A stretch of 64,000 bases of DNA from Erwinia mallotivora (GTDB lineage Bacteria; Pseudomonadota; Gammaproteobacteria; Enterobacterales; Enterobacteriaceae). A model generated the notes under the pieces. The model did not search any database. It saw nothing but the letters and a program-made list of their open reading frames with translations, and was not told the origin of the DNA. The position numbers and the translations under genes were made by a program. The stretch covers positions 33,968 through 97,967 of the forward strand of contig NZ_JFHN01000056.1 in assembly GCF_000590885.1 (NCBI RefSeq), given 5' to 3'. Below, one piece after another: positions 10,637 through 20,832 of the stretch. Position 1 is the stretch's first letter, and every line of letters begins with the position of its first letter.

Positions 10637-11746
10637 TTAAAATCGTGCAAGTGAAAAGGGAGATAAATCAAATTCCGTCGGTTTACCCTGCGCGAAATTA
10701 GCGGCAATTTCGCCGAGTACCGTGGCAAATTTAAAACCGTGACCGCTGAGCCCACTTATTAACAGCCGGTCAGAAGAATCGGAAAATGTATCAATAATAA
10801 AGTCTTCATCAGGCGAATTATCATAGGTGCAGGATTCGCCATGCAGGCAAACGCCGCACCCGGGCAGGAACTGGCGCAAAAATGAAAACAGTTCACTGCC
10901 ATCTTCCGCCCGGCTACCGAAAGAGGTGCGCTGCTGTGGTGTGCTGATCGGTTGACCGCCGTCGTGCTTACCAATTTTAATCGCGTTATTTTCCGCCGGG
11001 AAGCCATAGTAATGGCCGTCTGCTGTTTCAACGGTAAAGGCCGGAAAACGGTTATTTTCACTGTAGCGTCCGTCAGCCTGATGCCATGCAAACACTTTTC
11101 TCACCGGCGTGATCGGTAACTGTGGCAGCAGGGTTTTTACCCAGGTACCGGCGCTCAGCAGCAATTTGCGACCATGAAATGTTCCCTCCGCGGTATGCAC
11201 CAGCTGAAGTCCGTCACGTTCTTCAAGTCCATCGACCGCGCAGTTAAACAGCTGAGCACAGCCTGCTTCTCTGGCAAGGCGGATTAAATGGCGCACGGCC
11301 ACTTCCGATTTAAGGTAGCCAGAACTCGCCTCAAAAACCCCAATATAGTCTTCAGGCACAGCAAGTTGCGGCCAGCGGCGGCTAATCTCTTCACCACGCA
11401 GGGTTTCAACCGGCAGGGAAAAAGCCGCCGCGCTTTGCAGGACACCGGCAATAAAATCAGACGATTCGGGCGCGAGGTTAATCACGCCGCAGCGCTGCAT
11501 AATACGTTCCCCGCAGGCCGCCTCCAGCTCATCCCACAGTTGCTGAGCCCGCAGCAGCATGGGGACATAGCGAACACCTTCGCCATAAGCATGGCGGATC
11601 AGGCGTGATTCCCCATGGTGGCTGCCCTTGCGATGGGGAGGATGCGCCCGGTCAATCATCAGCACATTCAGGCCTGCCCGGCGTGCGTACCAGCCCGCAG
11701 CTGCACCGACCGAACCACTACCTGCCACGATTAAGTCATACACCAT
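10637..11746 (-). CDS. solA: N-methyl-L-tryptophan oxidase SolA
   Basis: Monomeric sarcosine-oxidase-family flavoenzyme that oxidatively demethylates N-methyl-L-tryptophan and, weakly, sarcosine, giving formaldehyde and H2O2. It has 369 residues (E. coli 372). The N-terminal dinucleotide fold is [19 protein letters not shown]306, in [13 protein letters not shown], matches the cysteine carrying covalent FAD in the family. Further conserved stretches are [22 protein letters not shown] and [17 protein letters not shown]. It is monocistronic, with its own terminator. Confidence 0.95.
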   Translation of the reverse strand: MVYDLIVAGSGSVGAAAGWYARRAGLNVLMIDRAHPPHRKGSHHGESRLIRHAYGEGVRYVPMLLRAQQLWDELEAACGERIMQRCGVINLAPESSDFIAGVLQSAAAFSLPVETLRGEEISRRWPQLAVPEDYIGVFEASSGYLKSEVAVRHLIRLAREAGCAQLFNCAVDGLEERDGLQLVHTAEGTFHGRKLLLSAGTWVKTLLPQLPITPVRKVFAWHQADGRYSENNRFPAFTVETADGHYYGFPAENNAIKIGKHDGGQPISTPQQRTSFGSRAEDGSELFSFLRQFLPGCGVCLHGESCTYDNSPDEDFIIDTFSDSSDRLLISGLSGHGFKFATVLGEIAANFAQGKPTEFDLSPFSLARF

Positions 11747-11811
11747 CTGGAGCAGATTCCTTTATTCAATGCTTAAAGCAGGGAGGATAACAAAATGCAG
11801 CCATAATGAAA

Positions 11812-11833
11812 AAGGCACTCCGGAGAGTGCCTT
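11812..11833 (-). terminator. Terminator after bssS
   Basis: Perfect 9-bp stem aaggcactc / gagtgcctt with loop cgga. It is followed by TTTTTC on the minus strand, 20 bp after the bssS stop. Confidence 0.88.
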
Positions 11834-11852
11834 GCGGAAAACAATCTGAAAA

Positions 11853-12107
11853 TCAGTGCTTACGGTAATCGCGGTCCTGGTAACCGGTCGCTTCAATCTT
11901 GGCAATACCAGCTTCAAGAATGGAGATAAACTGCCGGGCGACATCAGTGGTTAGCCAGTAGGTCTGACCGACCTCGGCCTCATCAGTCTGCTGCTCGTCA
12001 CTGGAGAGCGAATGCAGACGGATCATCATGGCATCATAGCTGTCGACGGTACTGATATCCCATCCGATGAGGGGATGTGTCTGGATAACATCTTTGTTTC
12101 TGTCCAT
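11853..12107 (-). CDS. bssS: Biofilm formation regulatory protein BssS
   Basis: Small cytoplasmic regulator linked in E. coli to biofilm formation, indole and quorum signalling; its mechanism is unknown. It has 84 residues from the ATG at 12107 (MDRNKDVIQTHPLIGWDIST), exactly the E. coli length. The LTTDVARQFISILEAGIAKIE core is conserved. The open frame runs 25 codons further upstream, but that part has no family match. A good ribosome site (aaaggggg) stands before the chosen start. Confidence 0.94.
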   Translation of the reverse strand: MDRNKDVIQTHPLIGWDISTVDSYDAMMIRLHSLSSDEQQTDEAEVGQTYWLTTDVARQFISILEAGIAKIEATGYQDRDYRKH

Positions 12108-12608
12108 TGTAACCCCCTTTATAACTCGTATTAGTAATGACGACGTCATTGAGGTTCGATGCGGCCTTTTTTTACAGAGCAAAGTAATTATAACAGGATT
12201 TTAAATTCGCGCAGCAGCGAAATTTTTATCGCCGGGAGTGAACTTTTAATTACTGTTTATTTAATTCTCAGCCGATAATAATCGTCCGTACACAAACAGA
12301 AAATACGCCTTCAGTATAGTCTGAATATTATTTCTGAGGTGACAATTTATCCGCTTATCATCCGTGCACGATGTACGGGAGTGATGCCAGGGATAAGGGC
12401 TGAAAGAAAGACCAGAGAATCTGCGCGGGAATAAAATAAATGGCGGTAAAAAGTCGCCTCACAGAGCATCATTTTTTAATTGCATTTGAAAGGTTACCGA
12501 AGAGTAGAATCTGGCGGGTTGTGGTGGAAAGCATGGTGATATGGCAAAGAGAGAATGTGCCTGAAACCTTTATACAAGAAGAAATTTTAATGAAAGGGCT
12601 GTAAAAAA
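12108..12608. other. AT-rich region between dinI and bssS
   Basis: About 500 bp upstream of bssS. It should contain the bssS promoter but shows no gene and no clear element. A GCCGATAA octamer at 12271-12278 lacks a sigma-28 -35 partner. Confidence 0.35.
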
Positions 12609-12628
12609 GCCGGATGGCGAAATCCGGC
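12609..12628 (-). terminator. Terminator after dinI
   Basis: Stem gccggat / atccggc (12609-12615, 12622-12628). It is followed by six Ts on the minus strand, 30 bp past the dinI stop. Confidence 0.88.
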
Positions 12629-12657
12629 AAACAACGGAAAAAAATGGGCAGTGCCGA

Positions 12658-12903
12658 TTAATCGTGAGTAAACCAGTCGTCTGCGCTTTCCCAGATTTCC
12701 TGCAAAATTTCCGTCACGCGACCTTTCACCTCATGACTGCCACCCATCACCGTCAGGTTGTTGGCTCCCGCATAGCGCACCGAGACGCTGTGAACAGATT
12801 CAGGAAACTGCTGGTTAATTCGTTTACCCAGCTCGGCGCTGAGTGCCTCGATGGCACCCGCTGGCAGCGGGGTGGTTTTTGCTACAGTGACTTCAACACG
12901 CAT
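12658..12903 (-). CDS. dinI: DNA damage-inducible protein I (DinI)
   Basis: SOS modulator that binds RecA filaments and tempers or stabilises their co-protease activity, limiting UmuD cleavage. It has 81 residues, the family length. Landmarks are MRVEVTVAKTTPLPAGAIEALSAEL and the RYAGANNLTVMGG and ILQEIWESADDWF segments. A consensus LexA box lies 21 bp upstream of the start, which supports both the start choice and SOS control. It is monocistronic, with its own terminator. Confidence 0.96.
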   Translation of the reverse strand: MRVEVTVAKTTPLPAGAIEALSAELGKRINQQFPESVHSVSVRYAGANNLTVMGGSHEVKGRVTEILQEIWESADDWFTHD

Positions 12904-12923
12904 AAAAGCCTCCGAATAAGATA

Positions 12924-12939
12924 CTGTAAATATATACAG
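12924..12939. promoter_or_regulatory. LexA (SOS) box of dinI
   Basis: CTGT-N8-ACAG with an AT-only spacer (aaatatat), the ideal enterobacterial LexA operator. It is placed directly upstream of dinI. Confidence 0.95.
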
Positions 12940-12974
12940 TTAAATCATCCGAAGCAATCTCTCTGGCAAAAAAA

Positions 12975-14021
12975 TCAGCGCGCCACACGCCAGTTCAGTG
13001 TCTCTCCTGCCAGAAACGGCACCAGCGTATCATCACCCAGTTGGACACTCTCCGGTACGGTCCAGGGTTCGCGCACTAACCGAACCGTGCCCTCATTCAG
13101 CGGCAGGCCGTAAAAACGCGGACCGTTTTCGGAGCAGAAGGCTTCAAAAAAGCGCAGGGCATCCATCTCTTCAAACACCGTAGCGTAGGCTGGCAGCGAA
13201 GACGGCGCATTGAACACCCCGGCACAACCACAGCTGGCCTCCTTGCGATGGCGCAGATGGGGGGCGGTGTCAGTGCCAAGAAAGAAGCGATCGTTACCGC
13301 TGGCGACCACTTCGCGCAGCGCCTGCTGATGGGTATTGCGTTTCAGGACCGGCAGACAGTAAAGATGCGGACGTACGCCGCCAACCAGCATATGGTTGCG
13401 GTTGAACATCAGATGTTGTGGCGTGATGGTCGCAGCAATAAAGCGATTACCTTCCCGCACATAGTCGGCGGCTTCTTTGGTGGTGATGTGTTCGAACACC
13501 ACTTTCAGTTCCGGATACTGCCTGCGCAGTGGCTCCATGACCGTGTCGATAAAGCGGGCTTCCCGATCAAAAATATCAATATGTGCCTCGGTCACTTCGC
13601 CGTGAATTAACAGCGGCATACCGATTTTCTGCATGCGATCCAGCACCGTGGCGATACGGCTAATGTCAGTCACCCCGTGACTGGAATTGGTGGTGGCATG
13701 GGCCGGGTAGAGTTTGGCGGCGGTGAATACGCCGCGGCTGAAACCGTCTTCTATTTCATCTGCATTCAGCGAGTCGGTCAGATAACAGGTCATCAGCGGC
13801 GTGAAATCATGTCCGGCGGGTACGGCGGCAAGGATACGCTCACGATAGGCTTCCGCCGCCGCCACGCTGGTAACGGGCGGAACCAGGTTAGGCATCACGA
13901 TCGCCCGGCCGGAAACCTCGCTGGTAAAAGGCAGCACGGTTTGTAACATTTCATCGTCACGCAGATGAATATGCCAGTCGTCAGGGCGACGGATCAGAAG
14001 TTCCTGGGGTTTTGCAGTCAT
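12975..14021 (-). CDS. pyrC: Dihydroorotase PyrC
   Basis: Zinc enzyme that cyclises N-carbamoyl-aspartate to dihydroorotate, the third step of pyrimidine synthesis. It has 348 residues from the ATG at 14021 ([20 protein letters not shown]), equal to E. coli PyrC. Metal ligands are visible: H-x-H in DWHIHLRDD, the carboxylated Lys in [18 protein letters not shown], His in LLIHGEV and VFEHITT, and Asp in FLGTDTAPH. The open frame continues 17 codons upstream without family similarity. In enterics, transcription start switching and a leader hairpin couple pyrC to CTP level; that hairpin could not be identified here. Confidence 0.96.
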   Translation of the reverse strand: MTAKPQELLIRRPDDWHIHLRDDEMLQTVLPFTSEVSGRAIVMPNLVPPVTSVAAAEAYRERILAAVPAGHDFTPLMTCYLTDSLNADEIEDGFSRGVFTAAKLYPAHATTNSSHGVTDISRIATVLDRMQKIGMPLLIHGEVTEAHIDIFDREARFIDTVMEPLRRQYPELKVVFEHITTKEAADYVREGNRFIAATITPQHLMFNRNHMLVGGVRPHLYCLPVLKRNTHQQALREVVASGNDRFFLGTDTAPHLRHRKEASCGCAGVFNAPSSLPAYATVFEEMDALRFFEAFCSENGPRFYGLPLNEGTVRLVREPWTVPESVQLGDDTLVPFLAGETLNWRVAR

Positions 14022-14173
14022 AACAGGCTCCGGCAGAAGTGAGATCGGTATGGCGAATTTGGCCGGGGCCAAGCATAAGCAGAAAGGCGTCGGTTTGCAC
14101 CTGCTTTGTTGATATGCAGACTAAAAATTGCCGGAGAGCGTTCTCTGTCCGCCAGCGAACAGAGAACGAAAGA

Positions 14174-14740
14174 TTAATCAGTGAAAGGGATAATCAGCTT
14201 GCCCGGCTGCACTTCCAGACCTTTGGCGAAGCGTTTTGCCAGCGATTCGGTTTTGCTGCGGTCGGCGCTGAGCACATAAGCCGGTTTCTGATTGAAGTAA
14301 TCTTTCAGCGACTGGTTGAGATAAGGCGTCAGGGTTTTCAGCACACCCTGCATTTTTTCGGGTTGCACCTGCACATCCACCAGTTGCAGATCCTGCAAAT
14401 AAATCGCCCCCTGTTCCTTGTTAAACACCGGCTGCGCCTTCATGGTCAGCGTCATCGTCGCTTCCTGCGGCCCAAACAGCGAACTGATATTCACTTTTGC
14501 ATGACCGGTCAGCGTCACTTTGTTGGGCTCCTCGCGGCCAATCTGACTGCTGAGGTCACTGAGCACGATGTGCGCATCCACCAGTCCGGCGACACCAAGC
14601 TGTTTTTCGTAATTATTGTGCTTTTGCAGCGCCTGATTGATTTCCTGTTCACTGATGGTGTACTGCGTCAGTTGGTTGCAGCCGCTGAGTAGTCCCACCA
14701 ACAGCAGGGCGCTCAGCCCGGCAAAAAATTTTTTCATCAT
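14174..14740 (-). CDS. yceB: YceB-family lipoprotein (DUF1439)
   Basis: Outer-membrane-type lipoprotein of unknown function, about 188 residues. The signal peptide MMKKFFAGLSALLLVGLLSG ends in lipobox LSGC, then NQLTQYTISEQEINQAL. The body closely follows E. coli YceB (DAHIVLSDLSSQIGREEPNK, and the C-terminus GKLIIPFTD). Three ATGs lie close together (14752, 14740, 14737); 14740 gives a standard leader. In E. coli grxB and mdtH stand between yceB and rimJ; here rimJ follows directly, divergently. Confidence 0.92.
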   Translation of the reverse strand: MMKKFFAGLSALLLVGLLSGCNQLTQYTISEQEINQALQKHNNYEKQLGVAGLVDAHIVLSDLSSQIGREEPNKVTLTGHAKVNISSLFGPQEATMTLTMKAQPVFNKEQGAIYLQDLQLVDVQVQPEKMQGVLKTLTPYLNQSLKDYFNQKPAYVLSADRSKTESLAKRFAKGLEVQPGKLIIPFTD

Positions 14741-15057
14741 AATCCTCATCATGTTATGCGGTCAGTAACCCTCCTGACCGGAGATGACAGCTTGCCCGAC
14801 ATTGCGGTCAGAGTCACCAGGATTACTGCTCAGAGTCAGGCCATATACCCGTTATCGCGCACCAGGGTGTCGCGCAGTATCCGGAGGGAGAGCCAGCTGC
14901 GGTCACGCCACAGGATTATTTTACGGGTAACAGCGGGGATGTTTATAATCATTAAGGGAAATCAGACGTGGTGGCTGGATAAGGTCAGGTCTGCGCGACA
15001 CCGCGCATGGGGATTTCTGCCGTTTTCAATTATCACCTAAAGGATTCAGGAGAGAAG
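14741..15057. promoter_or_regulatory. Divergent yceB / rimJ intergenic region
   Basis: This 317-bp gap should carry promoters for both genes. No remnant of grxB or mdtH is visible in either strand, and no extra element was recognised. Confidence 0.4.
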
Positions 15058-15657
15058 ATGTTTGGCTATCGTTCTGCTGTCCCGAAAGTCCGCCTGACAA
15101 CTGACCGGCTGGTGGTTCGTCTGGTTCATGAGCGCGATGCGTGGCGTCTGGCTGATTACTATGCTGGTAATCGTGCCTTCCTAAAACCCTGGGAACCCAT
15201 TCGCGACGACAGCCACAGTTATCCTTCCGGCTGGCAGGCGCGTCTGGGATTAATCTCCGAAATGCACAAACAGGGCAATGCTTACTATTTTGCGGTGATG
15301 GACCCTGATGAAACGGAGATCCGTGGCGTGGCGAATTTCAGCAACGTGGTCAGAGGCTCATTTCACGCCTGCTACCTTGGCTACTCTCTGGCGGAGAAGT
15401 GGCAGGGGCAGGGGATGATGTTTGAGGCGTTGCAGTCGGCTATCCGTTATATGCAGCGCCAGCAGCGCATCCATCGCATCATGGCTAACTACATGCCACA
15501 CAACCACCGCAGCGGTAACCTGCTGGCCCGGCTTGGCTTTGAAAAAGAGGGCTATGCCCGGGATTATTTACTGATTGATGGTCAGTGGCAGGATCACGTG
15601 CTGACCGCACTGACCACCAAAGAGTGGCAACCCGACCGACGTGGACAATCATCCTGA
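15058..15657 (+). CDS. rimJ: Ribosomal protein S5 alanine N-acetyltransferase RimJ
   Basis: GNAT-family acetyltransferase that acetylates the N-terminal alanine of ribosomal protein S5. It has 199 residues from the ATG at 15058 ([20 protein letters not shown]), which follows a purine-rich site (ggagagaag). The acetyl-CoA binding region is [20 protein letters not shown]. The conserved [11 protein letters not shown] and [12 protein letters not shown] stretches are present. Its stop overlaps the yceH start (TGATG), so the two are coupled. Confidence 0.95.
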   Translation: MFGYRSAVPKVRLTTDRLVVRLVHERDAWRLADYYAGNRAFLKPWEPIRDDSHSYPSGWQARLGLISEMHKQGNAYYFAVMDPDETEIRGVANFSNVVRGSFHACYLGYSLAEKWQGQGMMFEALQSAIRYMQRQQRIHRIMANYMPHNHRSGNLLARLGFEKEGYARDYLLIDGQWQDHVLTALTTKEWQPDRRGQSS

Positions 15658-16292
15658 TGAAAATCGTACTTTCCGCCCTGGAGGCGAGGGTGGTGGGCTG
15701 CCTGCTGGAAAAGCAGGTCACCACCCCGGAGCAGTATCCGATGTCGCTGAATGCGGTCGTTACCGCCTGCAACCAGAAATCCAACCGTGAACCGGTAATG
15801 AGTCTGAGCGACGCAACGGTGCAGGACACGCTGGATATGCTGATAAAAAAACATCTGGTCACCGCCCTGAGCGGCTCAGGCAGCCGGGTGGTGAAATATG
15901 AACACCGGTTCTGTAACACGGCTTTTGGCCAGTTAACGCTGAGTCCGGGGGAATTCGCGCTGGTGACCACGCTGCTTTTACGTGGTGCGCAGACGCCGGG
16001 CGAGCTGCGGATCCGCAGCGGCAGACTGCATGAGTTTGCTGATGTAAGCCAGGTGGAACAGCGACTGGCGACGCTGGCCTCGCGCGATGACGGTCCATTT
16101 GTGGTGCAACTGGCGCGCGAGCCGGGTAAACGCGAAAGCCGCTATATGCATCTGTTCAGCGGCGCAGTGGAACAAACGGTGGACGAAAGCCCTGCCGATA
16201 CCGATGAAACGCTTGCCGATCGGGTCAGCGCGCTGGAGCACGAGGTGGCGCAACTAAAACAACAGCTGGCAGATTTGTCAGCAAAAATCTGA
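15657..16292 (+). CDS. yceH: YceH, DUF480 family protein
   Basis: Conserved proteobacterial protein of unknown function made of two winged-helix-like repeats. It has 211 residues from the ATG at 15657 ([20 protein letters not shown]), which overlaps the rimJ stop by one base. Signature parts are [39 protein letters not shown] and [16 protein letters not shown], followed by a C-terminal coiled-coil-like tail ([20 protein letters not shown]). It is the middle gene of rimJ-yceH-mviM. Confidence 0.94.
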   Translation: MKIVLSALEARVVGCLLEKQVTTPEQYPMSLNAVVTACNQKSNREPVMSLSDATVQDTLDMLIKKHLVTALSGSGSRVVKYEHRFCNTAFGQLTLSPGEFALVTTLLLRGAQTPGELRIRSGRLHEFADVSQVEQRLATLASRDDGPFVVQLAREPGKRESRYMHLFSGAVEQTVDESPADTDETLADRVSALEHEVAQLKQQLADLSAKI

Positions 16293-16322
16293 CTGCTGGT
16301 TTACCGCGTAAAGGAGAATGAG

Positions 16323-17246
16323 ATGGGCAGGTTGAGAACGGGAATCGTCGGGCTGGGTGCTATCGCACAGAAGGCCTGGCTGCCGGTGGTGACCCGGACA
16401 GAGGGCTGGCAGATGTCGGGAGCGTTTTCGCCGGACCAGCAAAAAGCCGCCAGAATTTGCGACAGCAATCGCATCCCGCTTTTTTCCTCGCTGGAACAAC
16501 TGGCCGCCGCCAGCGATGCGGTATTTGTCCACACCTCCACCGCCAGCCATTTTGCCGTGGTAAAACAGCTGCTGCTGGCGGGCGTCGATGTCTGCGTCGA
16601 TAAACCGCTGGCGGAAAGCCTCGAGCAGGCGGAACAGTTGGTGGAACTGGCGCAGCGCAAGGGGCGCAAACTGATGGTGGCGTTCAACCGCCGTTTCGCG
16701 CCACGCTACCTGCAACTGAAGGCGGAGCTGCATCAGCTGGCCTCACTGCGCATGGAGAAACATCGCTGTGACAGCGTGGGCCCACAGGATCTCTTTTTTA
16801 CCTTACTGGATGACTATCTGCACGTCGTGGACACCGCGCTGTGGCTCGGTGGCGGCGCGGCTGAATTGCAAAGTGGCAGCCTGCTAACCACCGATGCAGG
16901 TGAAATGCTCTACGCCGAGCACCATTTCCGTCACGGCGACAGCCTGATAACCACCAGTATGCACCGCCGGGCAGGCAGCCAGGGAGAAACCGTGCGGGCG
17001 GTGGCCGATGGTAGCCTTTGGCAGGTCGATGAAATGCGTGATTTTCAGCAGGAGACGGCAGGGCAGTTGATTATCGACCCGCCGCCCGCCTGGCAAACTA
17101 CCCTGCAACAACGTGGATTTGCCGGTGTGGTGCGGCATTTTATCGACTGCGCTGCCAATCAGACCGAGCCGCAAACGTCCGGAGAACAGGCGCTGATGGC
17201 ACAGCGCGTGGTGGAAAAACTCTGGCGCGACAGCCGGGGTGAATAA
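16323..17246 (+). CDS. mviM: Gfo/Idh/MocA-family oxidoreductase MviM
   Basis: Predicted NAD(P)-dependent oxidoreductase, 307 residues, substrate unknown. The Rossmann motif is GIVGLGAIAQKAW near residue 7. The family's EKP-like motif appears as DVCVDKPLAESLEQAEQLVE near residue 90, and AFNRRFAPRYLQLK lies near 120. It lies 30 bp after yceH and 123 bp before murJ. Its old name came from association with murJ (mviN); no shared function is shown. Confidence 0.93.
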   Translation: MGRLRTGIVGLGAIAQKAWLPVVTRTEGWQMSGAFSPDQQKAARICDSNRIPLFSSLEQLAAASDAVFVHTSTASHFAVVKQLLLAGVDVCVDKPLAESLEQAEQLVELAQRKGRKLMVAFNRRFAPRYLQLKAELHQLASLRMEKHRCDSVGPQDLFFTLLDDYLHVVDTALWLGGGAAELQSGSLLTTDAGEMLYAEHHFRHGDSLITTSMHRRAGSQGETVRAVADGSLWQVDEMRDFQQETAGQLIIDPPPAWQTTLQQRGFAGVVRHFIDCAANQTEPQTSGEQALMAQRVVEKLWRDSRGE

Positions 17247-17369
17247 CGCTGTAACAATCGGCTGTGGTTATTTCCTTGCATATCAGTAGACTGTGCCCCT
17301 TGCGCCTTTGTGAGAAGGGGCAACGAACCCTAAAACTGCACCTATGTTGTCGTAACAATCAGGAAACGC

Positions 17370-18908
17370 ATGAACCTGTTGAAATCACTGGCAGCGGTCA
17401 GCTCAATGACCCTGTTTTCTCGCGTGCTGGGATTTGCCCGCGACGCCATTGTGGCGAGAGTTTTTGGCGCAGGGATGGCAACGGATGCCTTCTTTGTGGC
17501 GTTCAAACTGCCTAACCTGCTGCGTCGCATCTTTGCTGAAGGGGCATTTTCTCAGGCGTTTGTCCCCATCCTCGCGGAATACAAAAGCAAGCAGGGAGAG
17601 GAGGCCACGCGAATATTTGTCTCCTATGTCGCCGGATTACTGACGCTGGCCCTGGCGGTGATCACCCTCGCCGGGATGTTTGCTGCGCCCTGGGTGATTC
17701 TGGTTACCGCACCAGGATTTGCCGACACGGCGGATAAATTTGCGCTGACCTCCTCGCTGCTGCGGGTGACCTTTCCTTATATTCTGCTGATCTCGCTGGC
17801 GTCGCTGGTCGGCGCGATCCTCAATACCTGGAACCGTTTTTCGGTGCCCGCTTTTGCGCCGACGCTGCTTAACGTCAGCATGATCGGTTTTGCCCTGTTT
17901 GCCGCACCGCACTTTCATCCCCCGGTGATGGCGCTGGCGTGGGCGGTGGTGGCCGGTGGCGTATTGCAACTGGGTTATCAGTTACCGCATCTGAAGAAAA
18001 TTGGCATGTTAGTGCTGCCGCGCATCAATCTGAAGGATGCGGGCGTATGGCGGGTGATGCGGCAGATGGGACCGGCGATTCTTGGCGTGTCGGTCAGCCA
18101 GATCTCACTGATTATAAATACGATTTTTGCCTCCTTTCTGGTTTCCGGCTCGGTGTCCTGGATGTATTACGCCGACCGTCTGATGGAGTTTCCTTCCGGC
18201 GTACTGGGCGTGGCGCTGGGTACAATTCTGTTGCCGTCACTGGCGAAAAGCTTCGCCAGCGGCAATCATGCGGAATACAACCGCCTGATGGACTGGGGAC
18301 TGCGCCTCAGTTTCCTGCTGGCGCTGCCCAGTGCGGTGGCGCTGGGTATTCTGGCGAAACCGCTGACCGTCTCCCTGTTTCAGTACGGCAAATTTACCGC
18401 CTTTGATGCATCGATGACGCAACGTGCGCTGGTGGCTTACTCGGTCGGGCTGATGGGACTGATTGTGGTAAAAATTCTCGCGCCTGGCTTCTATTCCCGT
18501 CAGAACATTAAAACACCGGTCAAAATCGCCCTTTTTACGCTGCTGATGACGCAGCTGATGAACCTGAGCTTTATCGGCCCGCTGAAACATGCCGGGCTGT
18601 CGCTGTCGATTGGTCTGGCGGCCTGTCTTAACGCCCTGATGCTGTACTGGCAGCTGCGCAGGCAAAAGATCTATCAGCCAGAGCCTGGCTGGTTCAGTTT
18701 CCTGTCACGTCTGATTATCGCCGTGTTGGTGATGGCGGCCGTGCTGCTGGGGCTGATGTGGGTAATGCCGGACTGGGATCAGGGCAATATGCTGTGGCGG
18801 CTGACTCGCCTGGCTGGCGTCTGTGCGGCGGGTGGCGTAGCCTATTTTGCCGTGCTGGCGCTGCTGGGATTCCGTGTACGTGATTTTGCCCGCAGTACGG
18901 TGGCATAA
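17370..18908 (+). CDS. murJ: Lipid II flippase MurJ (MviN)
   Basis: Essential inner-membrane MOP-superfamily flippase that moves undecaprenyl-linked lipid II to the periplasmic face for peptidoglycan synthesis. It has 512 residues (E. coli 511) with about 14 hydrophobic segments. The conserved N-terminus [20 protein letters not shown] carries cavity arginines, and [24 protein letters not shown] follows. In E. coli flgN follows murJ directly; here an accessory metallophosphoesterase gene separates them. Confidence 0.97.
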   Translation: MNLLKSLAAVSSMTLFSRVLGFARDAIVARVFGAGMATDAFFVAFKLPNLLRRIFAEGAFSQAFVPILAEYKSKQGEEATRIFVSYVAGLLTLALAVITLAGMFAAPWVILVTAPGFADTADKFALTSSLLRVTFPYILLISLASLVGAILNTWNRFSVPAFAPTLLNVSMIGFALFAAPHFHPPVMALAWAVVAGGVLQLGYQLPHLKKIGMLVLPRINLKDAGVWRVMRQMGPAILGVSVSQISLIINTIFASFLVSGSVSWMYYADRLMEFPSGVLGVALGTILLPSLAKSFASGNHAEYNRLMDWGLRLSFLLALPSAVALGILAKPLTVSLFQYGKFTAFDASMTQRALVAYSVGLMGLIVVKILAPGFYSRQNIKTPVKIALFTLLMTQLMNLSFIGPLKHAGLSLSIGLAACLNALMLYWQLRRQKIYQPEPGWFSFLSRLIIAVLVMAAVLLGLMWVMPDWDQGNMLWRLTRLAGVCAAGGVAYFAVLALLGFRVRDFARSTVA

Positions 18909-19002
18909 GATCATTATTATTGTCATACCTTTCAATGCAAGCTGAACCCGCCAAAACGGGTAGGCTGATAAAATGCGTGCGCTGACAATATTACGTTGAG
19001 CA

Positions 19003-19023
19003 CAGGCTGCCAGCGGCAGCCTG
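19003..19023. terminator. Hairpin between convergent murJ and the accessory gene
   Basis: Perfect 9-bp stem caggctgcc / ggcagcctg with a 3-nt loop in the short murJ-to-accessory-gene gap. It lacks a T run on either strand, so intrinsic termination is uncertain. A smaller stem (acccg / cgggt) lies at about 18945-18960. Confidence 0.4.
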
Positions 19024-19038
19024 AAAATATAAAATACC

Positions 19039-20832
19039 TCAGCCCAGCCTGAACTGTTGCGTTGCTGTCTGATTACGTTGCCAGAGACGAATGGCAGTAG
19101 CGTATTCCGTGGGAGAATTATAAATATCAAGGACCATTTCAGGGTTTCTGTAGTTTGAAATAACATAGCTACCGTTGCTCTGGTATTCTAAATGCCAGTA
19201 ATGCTCATCTTTCCATTGGTTGTTTTGAAGCCAAACTACGTCTCCAAGTGATACAATCCAGGCAATGATTTGATTGTCATCAAGGCAGGCAATTTGATAA
19301 ACGTTATCTCCTTTTTCTGAAGCTTTGATGAAACGGAACTTCTGTTTATTATCGGTATTATTAATGTCCATAATAAGAAGCGAAGGTGAAATCCCATTTT
19401 GGGTTATGACTTTATTGGCATCAGACGCTGTGATCAGGCGGTGGATACTTTGATCTTCAGGTGCGCTTTCCTCCACGAAAAAACGTTGAGCTGAGGTTTG
19501 GTTTCTCCCCCAGATTTGAAGTCTGTTACCATTATCAGTTACTGAAGAAGGCACGTCCAGAACCTGATCATCCATTGCGTAATTTTCAATAACATATCCT
19601 CCCTCGCGTTGGTTAATTAAATGCCAGTAGTGCTCATTTTTCCATTGGTTCTTGTGCAGAAACACCTCATTTCCGTTCGTTGTATTCCAGGCAATAATAT
19701 GTTCGCTTTGTGGGTGAGCAATCTGGAAAACGTCCGGACCTTTATCAGGTGTTTTGATCAGCTGAAATGTGCTATCACTCATTTGAACATCGAAATCCCA
19801 AACAATCAGTGCTGAACTGGACGGGGATTTTTTTATTAATTTATTGGGGTTAAGACTTGTTTTTATTACCACGTTACTTTTATCTTCTGGTATTTTTCGT
19901 GTCCAGAGATTAATAGTATGAATAAGTGTCTTGTTCCGCCAGTCATTGGCTTTGACCAGATATATAAACATATTTTCATCAGTTATTTCTGTGATGAGAT
20001 ACGTTTGTTGAGAAGCGGACCCTGAGAGAAATACTGGCACGTTAGCATCAAGATAATTAGTATAGGCACGACTGTAACCCGAAATGGTGTGATAGTGGCC
20101 AGCAAATACTGCTTTAACATTATATTGCTCAATCAGCCTTTTCAACTGTAGCCTTGCCTGCTCCGGCCAGCCATTCGGTTTATGTACATTGATAAAGCAA
20201 GCTCTTTCACCTGCATTTCGCAAAACATTCTCCAGCCAGCTAAACTGATTATCTGCACGTAAATGCATACTGAGTCTTTGCCAGTCGTTAACACCCTGGG
20301 CTGAACGTGTTCTTGGGAAATCATAGCCGGTCATGCCGGGAAAGTTATTGAGTTGGATGAAACGTAAATAGGGTCCTTCATCCCATGAATAACTGAAGCT
20401 TCCGGTCCAGGTTTCCTCAAAGAGATGCCTTCTGGCCTCTAAGGATTTATTGGTCAGGGAAAGCTGACGATAGTGAGTGTAGAAATTGTGCATGGAACCA
20501 ATGGCCGCCTGATTTTGCCATGTATCGTTATAATTATTTTCAATATCATGGTTGCCCAACCCGTAACAGTAGGGAGGCCGTAAAGTGGCTAATAAGGAAG
20601 CCATAACATCTCTTTGCCATTGATGACCATATGCTGTCATATCACCATTAATAATAACCCGTGTATCAACTCCCATTGTTTGATGATATGAATTAATACT
20701 TGAATATTGACTGCTGATTAATTGATGAGAACGGCTTTGCTGTACATCGCTGCTTTCACTTCCACCTGCATCTGTCACGTTGGTCCATGGATATTGAGGG
20801 TCAGAAGTTATTACAATACTTTTTAAATTCAT
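19039..20832 (-). CDS. Metallophosphoesterase with two C-terminal ricin-like repeats
   Basis: Accessory protein of 597 residues. The N-terminal 310 or so residues carry calcineurin-like phosphoesterase motifs in order: ITSDPQYPW, NGDMTAYGH (GDxxxxG), GLGNHDIENN (GNHD), NVHKP and FAGHYHTISGY (GHxH). The first motif has D-x-Q where D-x-H is usual. Residues 367-455 and 509-597 are two alignable repeats sharing QIA, IIAW, NQWK-EHYWHL, YVI-NY, VLD and W-RNQT-Q-F. This is a ricin B-type beta-trefoil pattern and suggests carbohydrate binding. No signal peptide is seen. A ribosome site (aaagga) precedes the ATG. The gene is AT-rich and sits between murJ and flgN, which points to transfer. A toxin or effector role is possible but not shown. 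Confidence 0.8.
   Translation of the reverse strand: MNLKSIVITSDPQYPWTNVTDAGGSESSDVQQSRSHQLISSQYSSINSYHQTMGVDTRVIINGDMTAYGHQWQRDVMASLLATLRPPYCYGLGNHDIENNYNDTWQNQAAIGSMHNFYTHYRQLSLTNKSLEARRHLFEETWTGSFSYSWDEGPYLRFIQLNNFPGMTGYDFPRTRSAQGVNDWQRLSMHLRADNQFSWLENVLRNAGERACFINVHKPNGWPEQARLQLKRLIEQYNVKAVFAGHYHTISGYSRAYTNYLDANVPVFLSGSASQQTYLITEITDENMFIYLVKANDWRNKTLIHTINLWTRKIPEDKSNVVIKTSLNPNKLIKKSPSSSALIVWDFDVQMSDSTFQLIKTPDKGPDVFQIAHPQSEHIIAWNTTNGNEVFLHKNQWKNEHYWHLINQREGGYVIENYAMDDQVLDVPSSVTDNGNRLQIWGRNQTSAQRFFVEESAPEDQSIHRLITASDANKVITQNGISPSLLIMDINNTDNKQKFRFIKASEKGDNVYQIACLDDNQIIAWIVSLGDVVWLQNNQWKDEHYWHLEYQSNGSYVISNYRNPEMVLDIYNSPTEYATAIRLWQRNQTATQQFRLG

Noticed and set aside
12271..12278. GCCGATAA octamer as a sigma-28 promoter
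   Set aside because: The sequence at the -35 position does not match TAAAGTTT and no flagellar gene follows.
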